From assembly GCA_019914945.1 (NCBI GenBank), contig CM034101.1:8319188-8383187 (forward strand): a stretch of DNA of 64,000 nucleotides, written 5' to 3'. Position 1 is the first letter of the stretch. Each line of letters opens with the position of its first letter. Position numbers and translations under genes: made by a program. Shown one piece after another: positions 1 through 11,063 of the stretch. A model generated the notes under the pieces. It searched no databases. It was given only the letters and a program-made list of their open reading frames with translations, and was not told the origin of the DNA. This DNA is from Typha latifolia. Its lineage: Eukaryota > Streptophyta > Magnoliopsida > Poales > Typhaceae.

Positions 1-137
1 GGAAAACTCTCTTCAAAAGCGATAACATATCCAAATTTTAGTTAGATCCAACGGCTAGATCTTTCGAAATTCCCTTCGAAAGTTATATCCTCAAACTTGT
101 CCAGAACCGTTATAGATCATATCAAGCTAGTTTTTAA
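1..137 (+). repeat. Family A-like LTR end, fragment
   Basis: The first bases resemble the right part of the family A LTR near 7370-7470: 'acaacatatc', 'gatccaacgg' and a lead-in to 'tatcaagct'. It ends near 'atatcaagctag', which resembles the LTR end plus the first primer-binding-site bases seen at 7512-7526. The left side lies outside the window. It is probably the tail of an LTR that inserted into or beside the TGTAAC repeat that follows. The boundary is approximate. Confidence 0.4.
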
Positions 138-2096
138 CACCTTGATAGAAAGATCCACGGGGTTAGAATCTAAAATTATTTATAACATATAATATCAGTC
201 TTTCCACTAATTACAGTTAACCTGACAAAAAGATACTTCTCATTGTAATCATATACTATTAATTCCTATATTTGTTTTGTTATTTATTAACCATAATTAT
301 ATTATCTAATAATTTATTTAAAACATAATTATCTTCCTATTATTCTCTTTGATAATTAAGAAAATAAGAATTAAATTAATGCAAGTAATTACATATGAAT
401 ATATGTCAAGCGATCAATCATCCACCAAGCGCGTCCTAACCCTCGCGCCCACTCGGGTATCCTCACACTTTCTATCAACTATCCTATCAATCACATTTCA
501 TGCTTTCCTTCTAAATGACAGATCATATGCATATATCCAGTACGATAACAAGTCAATGCATAACAGGAATTTAGGTGGAGCAGGAATCAAAAGAAAATGA
601 TACAATGTAGTCTTCAACCATGTAGTCAACACATGCATACTCATACTAATCTATCACAAGCGTACTCATGCTACAGATCAACTGGACATAACATTATAAT
701 AGTATAATCATCTCTCATCATCTCTATATATAACCAATGTACTCATATCCCAAATCAACATAATCAAATGCATGATAAAATATGCTCGACTGTAATCATC
801 TCTAGATAAAGTCATATAATCATGCTGGAGACCAAAACATGCATGTACAAAATATATAATGTATCTAGGGGATAAAACTAGTCACACAGATCAGAAGACG
901 CAAACCTCGTATCCTTTACATCCGCCAATCAACCGAGTGACACTCATCGCTAGCAAGGTCTACGGGGTCTCAAATAAGAGGGTTCGGGGTCTGAAAATAT
1001 TTAAGTAGCATGAAGTTAGCCATTCATCTAATTAAAATCCGTTCATGTAATATATGATGATTTATTAGGTTTTAGAATTTCTACTTATCGTTATTATTAG
1101 CTAGATTTTTAATTATAAATAAAAATATAAATTAAGATAAAAAAAACCTAATTATAATTAAATTATATCTTGATTAATTAGGGACTATGTAGTCATTACT
1201 TTATAAAATAATAAATAAATACATAAGCCGACTATTTTATTTGTTACAAAATAATAATGTATAATAACTTATTAGAATTATTTAAAATGTATCTCATAAA
1301 AATATTAGTATATAAATTTGATAATTATAATTTACAAATCTATATATTAATCTAATAGAGATATAAATAAATAAATATGAGTATTACCTATATTTATACC
1401 TAATTAATTATTGATTTTACAAATTATAATTAATACTAATCATATTGAAGAATATATATTATTATTAAAATAAATAAATAAATAATTAATTAATTAATTA
1501 AAACACTGCTATTAGTGCTGAGCTGAGCCTAGCACTATGCAGAAAAGGAGGAGAAGCCGAGGAAGAAGAAGAAAAAGAAAGAAAGAAGAAGAAGGAGAAG
1601 AAAAAGGGAGGGGAGGGAGGTGCAGACCTGGGCCGGCGAAAAGGGCACCGGCAGCTGGTGGCCAACTAGCTACCGGCCTCTCGCTAGCAGCTCGGCTCCG
1701 ACGAGCCCGAGCCCGAGCCTAAAGCAAGAAAGATAGAGGGAGAGAGAGAGAAGGAGAGAAAAGGAAAGAGGGGAAGTGAGAAACCTCACTAGTGGTAGGG
1801 GCAGTTCCACGGGGGGTAGCGCTGGTCGGTAAGTTGGCGGGGCGGCGACGGTAGTAGTTAGAGAGAGAAAGGAAGAGAGTTTGAGAGAGAGAGAGAGAGA
1901 AGAGAGTGAGAGAGAGAGAGAAATATAAAGGGGGAGAGAGGCGGTGGGGATGTCGGCACTGCGGCTACGGCGCCGGCGGGCCCACCGGAGTTAGCTGGCC
2001 CGACTTGGTTGGCCGGGCCAGCAGCTTGGAGTGCGTGGCACCCCGAGCTCGCACCAGCATGCAAAAACGGTTTATTTTAAAGGTTGTGTTGTTACA
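138..2096. mobile_element. TGTAAC-family long LTR-like element, copy 1 (left end missing)
   Basis: This AT-rich stretch, with a GA-rich and GC-rich right third, has no believable coding sequence. Bases from about 405 to 575 match 22645-22815 closely. The part from about 985 on, the GA-rich block near 1740-1940 and the GC-rich end have counterparts in copies 2 and 3. The right end 'gttgttaca' at 2088-2096 abuts family B integrase sequence, as copies 2 and 3 also abut B. The TATA-like string 'aaatataaag' near 1920 reads as a TATA box on the minus strand. I infer a long LTR or a non-coding LTR element. Confidence 0.6.
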
Positions 2097-2531
2097 CTAA
2101 GTCCACCTCCATCCGATCTGTAGATGCCACTGGATCATAAGCACGTAACGTCAGAGTCGTGCGTCCATACACCACCTCAAATAGAGTCATACCAATGCTG
2201 CTATGGTAGGCGGTGTTATAAGACCACTCTGCCTATAGCAAGACTCCAATCATCGTCCATCTCTCCCACAAAGCACCTCAAATACTGCTCAATGTCTCGA
2301 TTGACCATCTCAGTTTGGCCATCCGTTTGTGGATGGTAGGCCGAACTAAAGTTAAATCAAGTTCCCTAAAATCTGAAAAGCTTCGTCCTAAAGTTGCTCA
2401 TAAATACACGATCATGATCCGAGAAAATCGTGTGTGGCATGCCATGTAACCGAGCAACACCTCTAACAAAAAATTTACCCACCAACTTAGCTGAAAACAA
2501 TTGTGACAATGTCGAAAAGTGCGTATACTTG
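2097..2531 (-). pseudogene. Family B chromovirus integrase fragment
   Basis: On the minus strand this encodes pieces of a Ty3/gypsy integrase C-terminal region, including the segment around 'GMTPFE' and the part before the catalytic glutamate. It matches 17370-17830 and 55460-55900 closely. Several frame breaks and stops are visible. The left edge is the TGTAAC copy 1 insertion point. The right edge, near 2531, is an abrupt switch to plus-strand gag, so this is half of a rearranged element. Confidence 0.75.
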
Positions 2532-2702
2532 CATTGGTTGGGCTAATTTTTGTAGGAGGTGAACTTACTAGATGGGCTGATTTTTGTAGGAGGATGACAC
2601 ACAGATTTGGGACTCCGGCATATGAAGATTTTGCTGCCATATTAAGCAAGATAGTTCAAAGGACGACCGTATTAGAGTATTAAGCTGAGTTTGAGAGAGT
2701 TA
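2532..2702 (+). pseudogene. Family B gag remnant
   Basis: The plus strand encodes a short piece of the retrotransposon gag domain: W-A-D-F-C-R-R, then T-H-R-F-G and E-D-F-A-A, followed by V-Q-R-T-T-V. It matches the minus-strand gag at 24840-25000. A stop interrupts it near 2680. The first 40 bases are duplicated, because 'gggctaatttttgtaggagg' recurs as 'gggctgatttttgtaggagg'. Near 2702 the reading jumps straight to sequence downstream of the protease, so zinc knuckle and protease are deleted. Confidence 0.7.
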
Positions 2703-4229
2703 GTAGTCATTGAAAGAGTTAGAGTACAAAGATGTGTGGCTTGATGGTGTTCGGTCTTCGCCAATTCTTGTGATGCAACCTATGATAGGGTTGCCTTGTG
2801 CGTATGATTTGGCCTATCTTCCTCAGTTATGACCAGCAAGAGATAAGCCTCAAACGAGTTTAGGTACTACCATTAAATTGTCTAATTTATTAGATAATTT
2901 TTCTCGACTGATTGAGGAGCCACAAGAGTAGCCACCGAGGAGAATGGCAAACCATTTTATAGAGATTGTACCCGGGGCTGCACCGGCGAACGTGAGGCCA
3001 TATTGGTATCCACATGTGCAAAAAGAAGTTATCTCAAAGATGGTTGTCGAGATGTTGGAGCAAGGCCTCATTCAATCAAGTCATAGCTCATACTCATCCC
3101 TCATGCTATTGGTGCGAAAAAATGATGGGACATGGCATTTTTGTGTCGACTATCGGGCACTAAACGCTATTACCGTCAAGGACCAGTATCCTATTCCGGT
3201 TATCGAGGAGTTGCTAGACGAGCTTGCAGGGGCGACTATATTTAGTAAGCTTGACTTGAGGGCCGGGTATAATCAAATTAGAGTTCACCCGGTGAATGTG
3301 CACAAAACTGTATTTCGGACTTCGGACGGGCATTACGAGTTTCGAGTGATGCCTTTTGGTTCACCAATGCTCTAGCTACCTTTCAAGGCCTTATGAATGA
3401 TATATTTCGGCCTCCCTTGCGAAGGTATGTCTTGGTATTTTTTGACGACATTTTGGTGTATAGTAGGACTAAATTGGAGCATTGGCAGCATTTGGAGGAT
3501 GTGTTGAATTTGTTGAAGCAAAAATAATTGAAGATCAAGAAGTCCAAGTGCCTATGGGGAGTACCACAAGTGGAGTATTTACGCCACATCATTTCAGCAG
3601 ATGGTGTAGCAGCGAATCCTCAAAAGGTTGCATGTACGACAACTTGGCCTATTCCTACTACTACCACCGGATTGAGAGGATTTTTGGGGCTGACCGGATA
3701 TTATCGACGCTTCATCGCTGGATATGGCAAGATCATTGCTCCTCTCACTTCTTTGTTGAAGAAGGACTCTTTTAGATGGACGGATAAAGCCACTTCAACC
3801 TTTGAAAAATTGAAAACAGCAATGACGACAGCACTCGTTTTAGCGTTACCAGACTTCAACCAAAGAATTTATTGTGGAATGTCATGCGTCGGGTGTTGGC
3901 ATAGGAGTTGTACTAATGCAAGGAGGACATCTCATAGCCTTTCTTAGTAAGGCTTTGTCACAAAAATCTCAGCAATTATCGACTTATGAGAGAGAGATGT
4001 TGGCAATTTTGCATGCGGTAACAAAGTGTAGGCCTTATTTGATTAGTAGATGATTCGTTATCCGAACTGATCAAAGGAACCTTCCATACTTTATGGGACA
4101 GCGTATACACACTTTGGTACAGCAGAGATGGGTCACAAAATTGCTGGGATATGATTATAAAATCCAATACAAGAAGGGAACGGAAAATAGAGCGGCGGAT
4201 GCACTATCGTGCCAACCGATACAGTTGAG
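2703..4229 (+). pseudogene. Family B reverse transcriptase and RNase H, broken
   Basis: This would copy the retrotransposon RNA into DNA. The clearest stretch is 2944-3375, holding the RT start, [19 protein letters not shown] and V-M-P-F-G. The frame shifts after 3360. The catalytic segment continues in another frame as F-F-D-D-I-L near 3436-3456, and the thumb lies in a third frame at 3528-3947. RNase H motifs (an I-R-T-D-Q-R block near 4060) follow with further breaks. At least three frameshifts and several stops make it non-functional. The same family recurs at 18241-19827 and 56400-57897 (-). Confidence 0.88.
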
Positions 4230-4737
4230 TTTGCAACCTATTATTCTCATACCTTTCCCTTCTTTGACGAGCTCAGATATGCATGTACTTCTGACCCAAA
4301 TGTTTTAAAATTGTTGCAGAAGGTGTTGGATGATCCGAAGCACCATCCAGAGTTGGAGAATCGAGGTAGTTTGCTGCTGGACCATGGATGCATTCGGGTG
4401 TTGGAGCGTATTGGTCTAGTTGCATATCGTTTGGAGCTGCCGGAGGGGTCAAGAGTGCATCCTGTCTTTCCATGTTTTCATTACTGAGGGAGCACATTGG
4501 AGATCATGAGATCATTGGATCAGTTCTACCGGAGCCATTAGAGGAGATAGAGATTATAGAGCTAGTTCGTGTACTTGCTTGGCGTCGACGATGACATGGT
4601 ACCAGATTAGAGATGGAGATTCTAGTTGAGTGACTTGGCAAGCCATTCAATGAGGCGACATGGGAGTTGGAGACTGACATTTTGAGCGTTTTCCTGCCTT
4701 TTCACCTTGAGGGCAAGGTGGGGAAAGTGTGGTGGAT
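4230..4737 (+). pseudogene. Family B integrase tail and chromodomain with polypurine tract
   Basis: After RNase H the reading passes from the inter-domain linker (about residue 55 of the 4209-4487 ORF) directly to the C-terminal 'LERIG...AYRLELPEG' block, so the zinc-binding and catalytic integrase domains are deleted. The apparent deletion junction is at 'cgggtgttggagcg' near 4394-4408. The chromodomain follows (W-L-G-K-P-F, then A-T-W-E-L-E in shifted frames), which in this class reads chromatin marks during integration. A purine-rich stretch at 4710-4736 ('ggggaaagtgtggtgga') is the plus-strand primer site next to the LTR. Confidence 0.78.
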
Positions 4738-5574
4738 TGATACGAATCGAATTGAATCTGATCACATCAAAAGTAGATTAGGCTCAATGGATTGAGTCTA
4801 ATTATCTTATCTGGTTATTTAGTTTAGTTAGAGTCTTAGTAGGTTAGGATTTTATTTAATTAGCTAAATCCAGCTCTACACAGTATTGGAAAAATATTTG
4901 TGGAATATTCTACACATATCCAAACAATAAAAAAAAAACCAGTTATATAAGGTCGCCAACCTCCAGATCTACAACTTTGATATTCATAACTTCTCCAGAT
5001 TCGGAATCTATCTATGACTAAATGAAAGCATAATCTGAGAGTTAATTAGAGAAGTATGTGGATGGCAGCCAACTTTATTATGGATTTGAATTATTGATTT
5101 CTTGCCTCTTATCTTCTCTCTAGACTTCTCCCTCCTCCCTCTCCACCATCCTTCCACCTCTACCGTTGTCAAGGTTTCTCCTAACTTCTAATCTCCCTCG
5201 ACTGTCGAGTCACCCCTCTTCTTTGGGATCTCGACCACTTTTTTTCCTTCGTCTACATCCTTTAACAACTTCTACAATCCACCTTCATCTCCATACCCAT
5301 CCATAATCCTAACATCCACTTCACCCGTCACCACCACCATCACCCATATTATTCCATATTTTTATCCCTGCTATAGTTCGAATCTGCATAGGGCATAAAT
5401 ACAAAAGTTGTAGATCGGGAAATTAAGGATCTAAACCAATTGGTTTCGTAATTCTCTGACTACCAGAAAATATTTGACAAATATTTTCCCATAGTTGCGT
5501 AGACTGATTCTTATAATACATCCAGATCTTGAAGGAATGGTTGCGTAGCTTATTTTTGATTCCAGATCCTATCA
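4738..5574 (+). repeat. Family B LTR, subtype without the palindrome array
   Basis: The LTR runs from TGATACGAATCG, right after the polypurine tract, to ...CCTATCA. Its reverse complement matches the LTR at 42498-43458, including the 'gatctacaacttt' and pyrimidine-rich segments. Unlike most B LTRs in the window it has no GTTCGAAC array. Its upstream third instead resembles 43370-43458 and 34400-34562. Confidence 0.8.
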
Positions 5575-5636
5575 ATTGGTATTAGAGTTTATCAAAGTAG
5601 TATTAGAGCATAACAAGTGGTATTAGAGCTTATTAC
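5575..5636 (+). repeat. Three tandem primer-binding-site-like repeats
   Basis: Right after the LTR end there are three degenerate copies of the initiator-Met primer-binding site (TGGTATCAGAGC): 5577-5588 (TGGTATTAGAGT), 5598-5609 (TAGTATTAGAGC) and 5618-5629 (TGGTATTAGAGC). They are spaced 21 and 20 bp and share intervening words such as 'tatcaa' and 'aacaa'. One copy is expected after a 5' LTR. Near 5636 the sequence switches to minus-strand family B RT. Confidence 0.75.
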
Positions 5637-6568
5637 GGTCCTTGACGGTAATAGCATTTAGTGCCCGATAGTCGATACAATAACACCATGTACCATCCTT
5701 TTTTCGCACCAATAGCACGGGGGATGAGTATGAGCCCTGACTTCGTTGAATGAGGCCATGCTCCAATATCTCGGCAACCATCTTTGAGATAACTTCTTTT
5801 TGCACATGTGGATACCAATATGGCCTCACAGTCGTCGGTGTAGCCTCGGGTATAATCTCTATGCAATGGTCCGCCATTCTCCTCGGTGGCAACTCTTGTG
5901 GCTCTTCAATCAGTCCAGAAAAATTATCTAATAAATTAGACAATTCAATGGTAGTACCTGAACTCATTTCAGACTCATCTCCTACTGGTCATAACTGAAG
6001 AAGATATGCCAAATCATATGCCCAAGGCAGCCCTATCGTAGGCTGCATCGTAGGAATCGGCAAAGACCGAACATCATCAAGCCACACATTTTTGTTTCCT
6101 TATTTATATTTTATCCACATGCTCCGAAAATCAAATATGACAGGTCCCAAACTCTATAACCACTGAGTACCAAGGACAATGTCTGCTCCTCGCAGCGCCA
6201 ATGGGTACAAGTCCACAATGATGTCGTGTCCTTGCACCCGTATACCGATCCGGCGACACAAGCTCCCTGCCTTAAGCTTCATGCCGTCCCCAATAGCAAC
6301 GTCAAATCCCATGATCGGTTTGACATCCAAACTCAATCTCCTCACTAATCTCTCATCTAGAAAGTTGTGTGTACTCCCCGAATTAATGAGGATGTGAACG
6401 AGTCTGTCTACTCATAACGTCCTCAGCGCGGAAGTACCCGAATATACATGCATCGATATTTTGGCTTGGATATCTTCCTCCACACCCTCCTCGATGGTCT
6501 TCGCTCCTCTACCTGGGAAGGTATGAGAGTTCGAACGAGGGGTCTTGTGCCTCCTATAACATCGGAAG
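5637..6568 (-). pseudogene. Family B RT start, protease and gag end, fragment
   Basis: On the minus strand, 5967-5623 holds the RT N-terminus ([28 protein letters not shown]). From 6345 to 6154 the aspartic protease tail reads I-V-D-L-Y-P-L-A-L-R-G-A-D-I-V-L-G-T-Q. Gag-end and protease-start pieces extend to 6568, where the family A element begins. Compared with 57400-58450 the order is the same, with several breaks. Confidence 0.82.
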
Positions 6569-7561
6569 TGATACGATTCGGACTTCACCGACGTTGTCTC
6601 GAGCATGGATTCACTTTACGAGTATTTTTATTTCATGTTTTAGTGTTTAATTTCCATTAAAATAAGTTTTCTGTAAGTCGCGTTCGAACGCGGGTGGAGT
6701 AAGTTCGAATGCGGTTTGTGAACGGGGTTGTGAACGTGGTGAAGAGAATGTACTATGCGTTCGAACGCATTGTGAACGCCTGCATCGCGTTCGCAAATAC
6801 CGACAGGCGCGTTCGATCGCGTGTTCGATCGCGCGTTCGAACGCCTGCATCGCGTTCGCAAATCCAGAAGAGCGAACTCGGTGCGTTCGAACGCGGTCGG
6901 GCGAGTTCGAACGCGGTCGACGAAAATTGTATTTTTAGGGTTAATTTGAGTTGTTGGTTAGCCTATAAAAGGATGTGGTAGGCAACCAAATTGATTATTG
7001 ATTATTGAGATTGAGTTTTGCCTTGCCTCCTTCGTCTTCTTCGCTCCCGTTCTCTCAATCCCCGGCGACGCCGCTTCAAACCTCCCTCGTCCGGCTAATC
7101 ACCCTAGTCCCTTAGGGGTGGCCCTCTTCTCCCCCTTCGTCCAATCTATCCAGCACTTGCCCTAACCTTTCCATCAACCATAACCCATCCACCATCACTA
7201 TTTCACCGGTGCCACCCCATTAACGCCGGTCCTCCACCAACCATCATTACCTAGGATCTCGTGCCTCCATCCACGAATCCAAAACAGAGCATCCTGATGT
7301 TCGTCCACTAAACGGACGGTATCGCGAGATCCACAACTCCGATTCGCCTGAAACTTGATTTGTTGGAAAGATCTTTTCTAGGGCGACAACATATCAAAAG
7401 TTCACATCGATCCAACGGCGGAATATTTTGGGATCTTATTTCAAAGTTCCGTGCCAGATCTAGTCCAGATCAAGAATTGGAAGAGATCGACCCGTTACCA
7501 AAAAGGCGTGATCGTATCAAGCTGGTATCAGAGCTCCATAGCCAGAGGTGTGATCGTATCA
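6569..7561 (+). repeat. Family A element, 5' LTR
   Basis: This 993-bp LTR runs from TGATACGATTCGG to ...GTGATCGTATCA and pairs with 11091-12070. The GTTCGAAC array lies at about 6680-6925. A TATA-like 'cctataaaagg' at 6961-6971 follows it, then a pyrimidine-rich leader. The LTR end contains a full primer-binding-site copy (TGGTATCAGAGC at 7523-7534) before the last GTATCA. Its 5-bp left flank, 'ggaag', does not match the 5 bp after the right LTR, 'tcaag', so a flank has been rearranged. Confidence 0.88.
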
Positions 7562-7580
7562 AGCTGGTTTCAGAGCTACC
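7562..7580 (+). other. Primer-binding site of the family A element
   Basis: TGGTTTCAGAGC at 7565-7576 lies just inside the 5' LTR and pairs with the 3' end of initiator-Met tRNA at all but one position (canonical TGGTATCAGAGC). The canonical form is preserved 42 bp upstream, inside the LTR end. Confidence 0.75.
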
Positions 7581-7602
7581 ATTCCTCAGACAAGCGCTTC
7601 CA

Positions 7603-8702
7603 ATGACGATAACCAGATCCATGGCTGCACGGCGAGATGATGAAGAAGAGATTCTCCCAATAGAGGAGGGAGAAACGATTGCAGGGACTTCCACCCGTGG
7701 AACCGCCCGATCTAATCAGAATACGGAAGAACCTAGCGTTCAAGCCGTGTTGGGGTCTCTTTCAGAGCAAATGGCCATCAACAACCAGATGATGATGGAG
7801 ATGATGCGGGAACTATGGGCGACAAGGGAAGCAATGGCGAACGGGAAAGCACCATCGACCCCACGACGCGAGTCCACCCCTTGAACCCGCCACCACCGGT
7901 TCAGCCTTTGCAACCACAAGAGCCGTTACTACCACCACCCTATGGGCAGAGGCAAGCAAGGATGGTTACACCAGGTCTAGTTGTAGGTGAACCCATTCGA
8001 CGGGTGAACCACTATGGAGACCGCCTTGGAGATCAAGATCCGTGGGCGGGTCAATACGATCCGGAACCACAACAAGTTAATCAAAATCGAAGGAGGGATC
8101 ATCAACCCTTCATGGTGCATCCTCCCCCAGTTAGACAAGGACATGATCCGGAACGAGACAATGACATCCGTGGACAAGTCGTGCGTCTCGAATTCCCCAA
8201 GTTCAAAGGTGGCGACCCGATCGATTGGTTGTATAGGGCGGAGCAATTCTTTGCATACCAAGGAACGGCGGAAGAGTACAAGGTGACGCTTGCGAGCTTC
8301 CACCTTGAGGATGCGGCGCTTCATTGGTTTCGAGCAGCCAATGCCACTGAGGCTATCGAAACTTGGGCTGAATTTTGCGCCGATATCACACAGCGATTTG
8401 GAGCATCGGGATATGAAGACTTTGATGCTCTCCTCTCAAAGACGGTGCAAAAGACCACGGTTGGGTCATACCAAGAAGAATTTGAGAGGATTAGTAGCCG
8501 ATGTCATCCACCATGGACGGATCAGCAACTTCGCAGCACCTTCATCTCCGGGCTGCGGGGTGACATACAAGCCGATGTGAGGGCTTTAAGGCCTAGAGCC
8601 ATAAAGGAGGCTTTCGAAGATGCGGTGCTTATGGAAGACAAACATAGGGCCATGAAGATACACCTAAAGCAGAGTTGGATGAGCCAAGGAAGCCGCAATT
8701 AA
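7603..8702 (+). pseudogene. Family A gag, frameshifted
   Basis: Gag would form the particle that packages element RNA. The start chosen is the ATG at 7603, just after the leader (M-T-I-T-R-S-M-A-A-R-R). Reading runs to about 7880 and then continues in the next frame. The homologous A3 copy has one more C in the run near 7875-7880, so a single-base loss explains the shift. The core gag domain at 8170-8500 includes F-P-K-F-K-G-G-D-P-I-D-W-L and W-A-E-F-C-A-D-I-T. A TAA at 8700-8702 stands where A3 has CAA. Confidence 0.88.
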
Positions 8703-9368
8703 GCTCAACCAAACATAGTGGCGGGAAATACTATCAGAGTACCAAGAGTTGCTGCTATAGTGGTACCTCCTCGAGCACCCTTGAAGCCATTCCAAGATGT
8801 GAAGTATGCACCTAGAGGTCCGGGACGAGCACTCACACCAGCCCAAGTAGAAGAAAGAAGAGCCAAGGGCCTATGCTTCCGTTGTGATGAGAAGTTTGTA
8901 CCCGGGCATCGCTGCGCTAAATCGATGGGATCGGTGATGCTAATCGATGGATTGGAGGAAGCGGAGGACGAGTTTGCAGCTGAAGGTGCAGATGTGGCTG
9001 GACATCAAGAAGAAGAAGCTGAGGAGCAACCCGTGGAGGACATGATAGCCGAAATCTCCCTCCACGCCTATTCGGGGACAGCTGCGCCAAAGACCTTGCG
9101 GGTGAACGGGGTAGTCAAGAAAACTACAGTGAGAATCTTGATTGACACCGAGTCCACCCACAACTTCATTGACAAAAGGCTCCTTAGGAAGATTGGGCTT
9201 GAGTCGGAACCCACGGAAGGGTTCGATGTGACGATCGGAGATGGCACCACATTGCGAGCAGATTTTATTTGTGGAGATGTGGAATTGAAGGTGCAAGGCC
9301 AAACTTTCACATTGGACCTTTATCCGTTGGCCTTGCAAGGTGTCGATATTGTTTTGGGGACTCAATAG
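8703..9368 (+). pseudogene. Family A zinc knuckle and aspartic protease
   Basis: This is in frame with gag after the 8700 stop. Around 8872-8915 a cysteine/histidine motif (C-F-R-C-D-E-K, then G-H-R-C) marks the nucleocapsid zinc knuckle. Protease follows with I-L-I-D-T-E-S-T-H-N-F near 9132-9168. The usual catalytic D-T/S-G is changed to D-T-E here, while the A3 copy keeps D-T-G, so activity is doubtful. An acidic linker rich in Glu lies between the two domains. A TAG at 9366-9368 stands where relatives have TGG (G-T-Q-W). Confidence 0.85.
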
Positions 9369-10355
9369 CTTCAAAGCTTGGGGCCCGTAACATTTGATTT
9401 CTCAAACCTCACACTGACATTTTGGAGGAATGGAAGAAGGATGCTGCTGGATGGAAATCAACCGCTGCAAGGGCCGACATTGGAACCACTTGTGGGTTTT
9501 CCTTGTGCAGGGGACCGAGCTCTACTATTGCAAATGGCTGTTGTTGAACCAGAACATCCACCACCAAGGGAAGTAGCCTCTGACATGGAAGAGCTGCTGC
9601 AGGAGTTTCAGGATCTCTTCAAGGAACCCCGAGGACTACCGTCGAACCGTCGTCATGACCATCGCATCCAAATCATTCCAGGGGCTGAACCTGCGAATGT
9701 CCGACCCTATCGGTACCCGCATGTCCAGAAGGAAGAGATCAGTAAATTGGTGGAGGAAATGCTCGAGCAAGGGATTATTCAACCAAGTAGAAGTGCCTAC
9801 TCATCGCCGGTCTTGCTGGTTCGGAAGAAAGACCGGAGTTGGCGGTTTTGCGTCGACTACCGAGCCTTGAATGCAATTACTGTCAAGGACCGGCATCCAA
9901 TACTGGTGATCGAGGAGTTGCTGGATGAGCTCACAGGGTCGGCCTTCTTCAGCAAACTTGACTTAAGAGCGGGATACCATCAAATCCGAGTCGACCCTGA
10001 AGATGTACACAAAACGGCGTTCCGAACTCACGATGGCCACTATGAGTTCCGAGTCATGCCGTTTGGGCTCACCAATGCACCGGCCACCTTCCAAGGGCTG
10101 ATGAATGACCTCTTCCGCCCACTCTTGCGTCGGTACGTGCTCATCTTCTTTGATGATATTCTAGTATACAGCAGGAATTGGAGTGAGCACTTGCGGCACG
10201 TGCGGGAGGTATTAAATATTTTGCGACAAAACCAGCTAAAAGTTAAGATGAGCAAGTGTCTTTGGGGAGAGTCAAGAGTGGAGTACTTGGGGCATATAAT
10301 CTCTATAAAAAGAGTGGAAGCCGACCCAAGCAAGATCAAGAATATGGTGGATTAG
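9369..10355 (+). pseudogene. Family A reverse transcriptase
   Basis: Apart from the flanking stops this is the best preserved RT in the window. In order it has P-Y-R-Y-P-H-V-Q-K near 9705, [10 protein letters not shown] near 9848, [12 protein letters not shown] near 9955, F-R-V-M-P-F-G near 10048 and the catalytic F-F-D-D-I-L-V-Y-S near 10147. The frame is that of gag and protease, as expected for a single gag-pol polyprotein. It ends at a TAG (10353-10355) where relatives have a tryptophan before P-I-P-T. Confidence 0.9.
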
Positions 10356-11063
10356 CCGATTCCTACTAATCATAGGGAATTGAGGGGATTCCTTGGATTG
10401 ACAGGGTACTACCGGCGATTTGTTGCCAACTATGGCAAAATTGCTGCCCCGCTGACCTCTTTACTCAGAAAAGGTGGGTTTCAATGGACGGGCAAAGCAA
10501 CGGAGGCCTTCGAAGCCTTGAAGACAGCTATGTCTACAGCTCCGGTTCTAGCACTACCAGATTTCGGCAAGCCCTTTGTGGTGGAGTGCGACGCTTCGGG
10601 TGAGGGCATTGGAGCAGTTTTGATGCAAGAGGGCAGACCCGTGGCATATATGAGCAAAGCATTGTCAAGTCAGTCGCGACAGCTATCTACCTACGAACGC
10701 GAAATGCTAGCGATTCTACACGCCGTCACCAAATGGCAACCCTACTTGATTGGCCAACGATTTACTATCCGCACGGACCAGCGTAGCTTACCCTACTTCA
10801 TGGAGCAACGTGTGCACACCCCAACCCAACAACGGTGGGTCACGAAACTCCTTGGGTACGACTACAAATTAGTCTACAAAAAGAGGATTGAAAATCGAGC
10901 CGTTGATGCTCTTTCGCGCCAACCGGACACAAGTGAGCTTGCCGCTCTTTCAGCACCAGCATTTCCTATATCTTCAGATATGTGGGGAACCAATGCAGAA
11001 GATCATACCAAGGAGGAACTTAAGCCAAAGTTCAAAGATCGCTTCACAAACTTCAAACCTTGA
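10356..11063 (+). pseudogene. Family A RNase H; integrase absent
   Basis: This continues in the same frame: R-G-F-L-G-L-T-G-Y-Y-R-R-F (RT thumb/connection), then RNase H with acidic residues in V-E-C-D-A-S-G, T-Y-E-R-E-M-L and I-R-T-D-Q-R-S. RNase H would remove template RNA. After the linker (P-A-F-P-I-S-S-D-M) the reading falls straight into the last residues before the element's stop (D-R-F-T-N-F-K-P). The zinc, catalytic and chromo domains of integrase are deleted. A purine-rich stretch at 11064-11090 precedes the 3' LTR. Confidence 0.88.

Noticed and set aside
6680..6925. GTTCGAAC as a classical heat-shock element
   Set aside because: Heat-shock elements need GAA and TTC blocks spaced by two bases in alternating triplets; here TTC and GAA abut directly, so the match is not supported.
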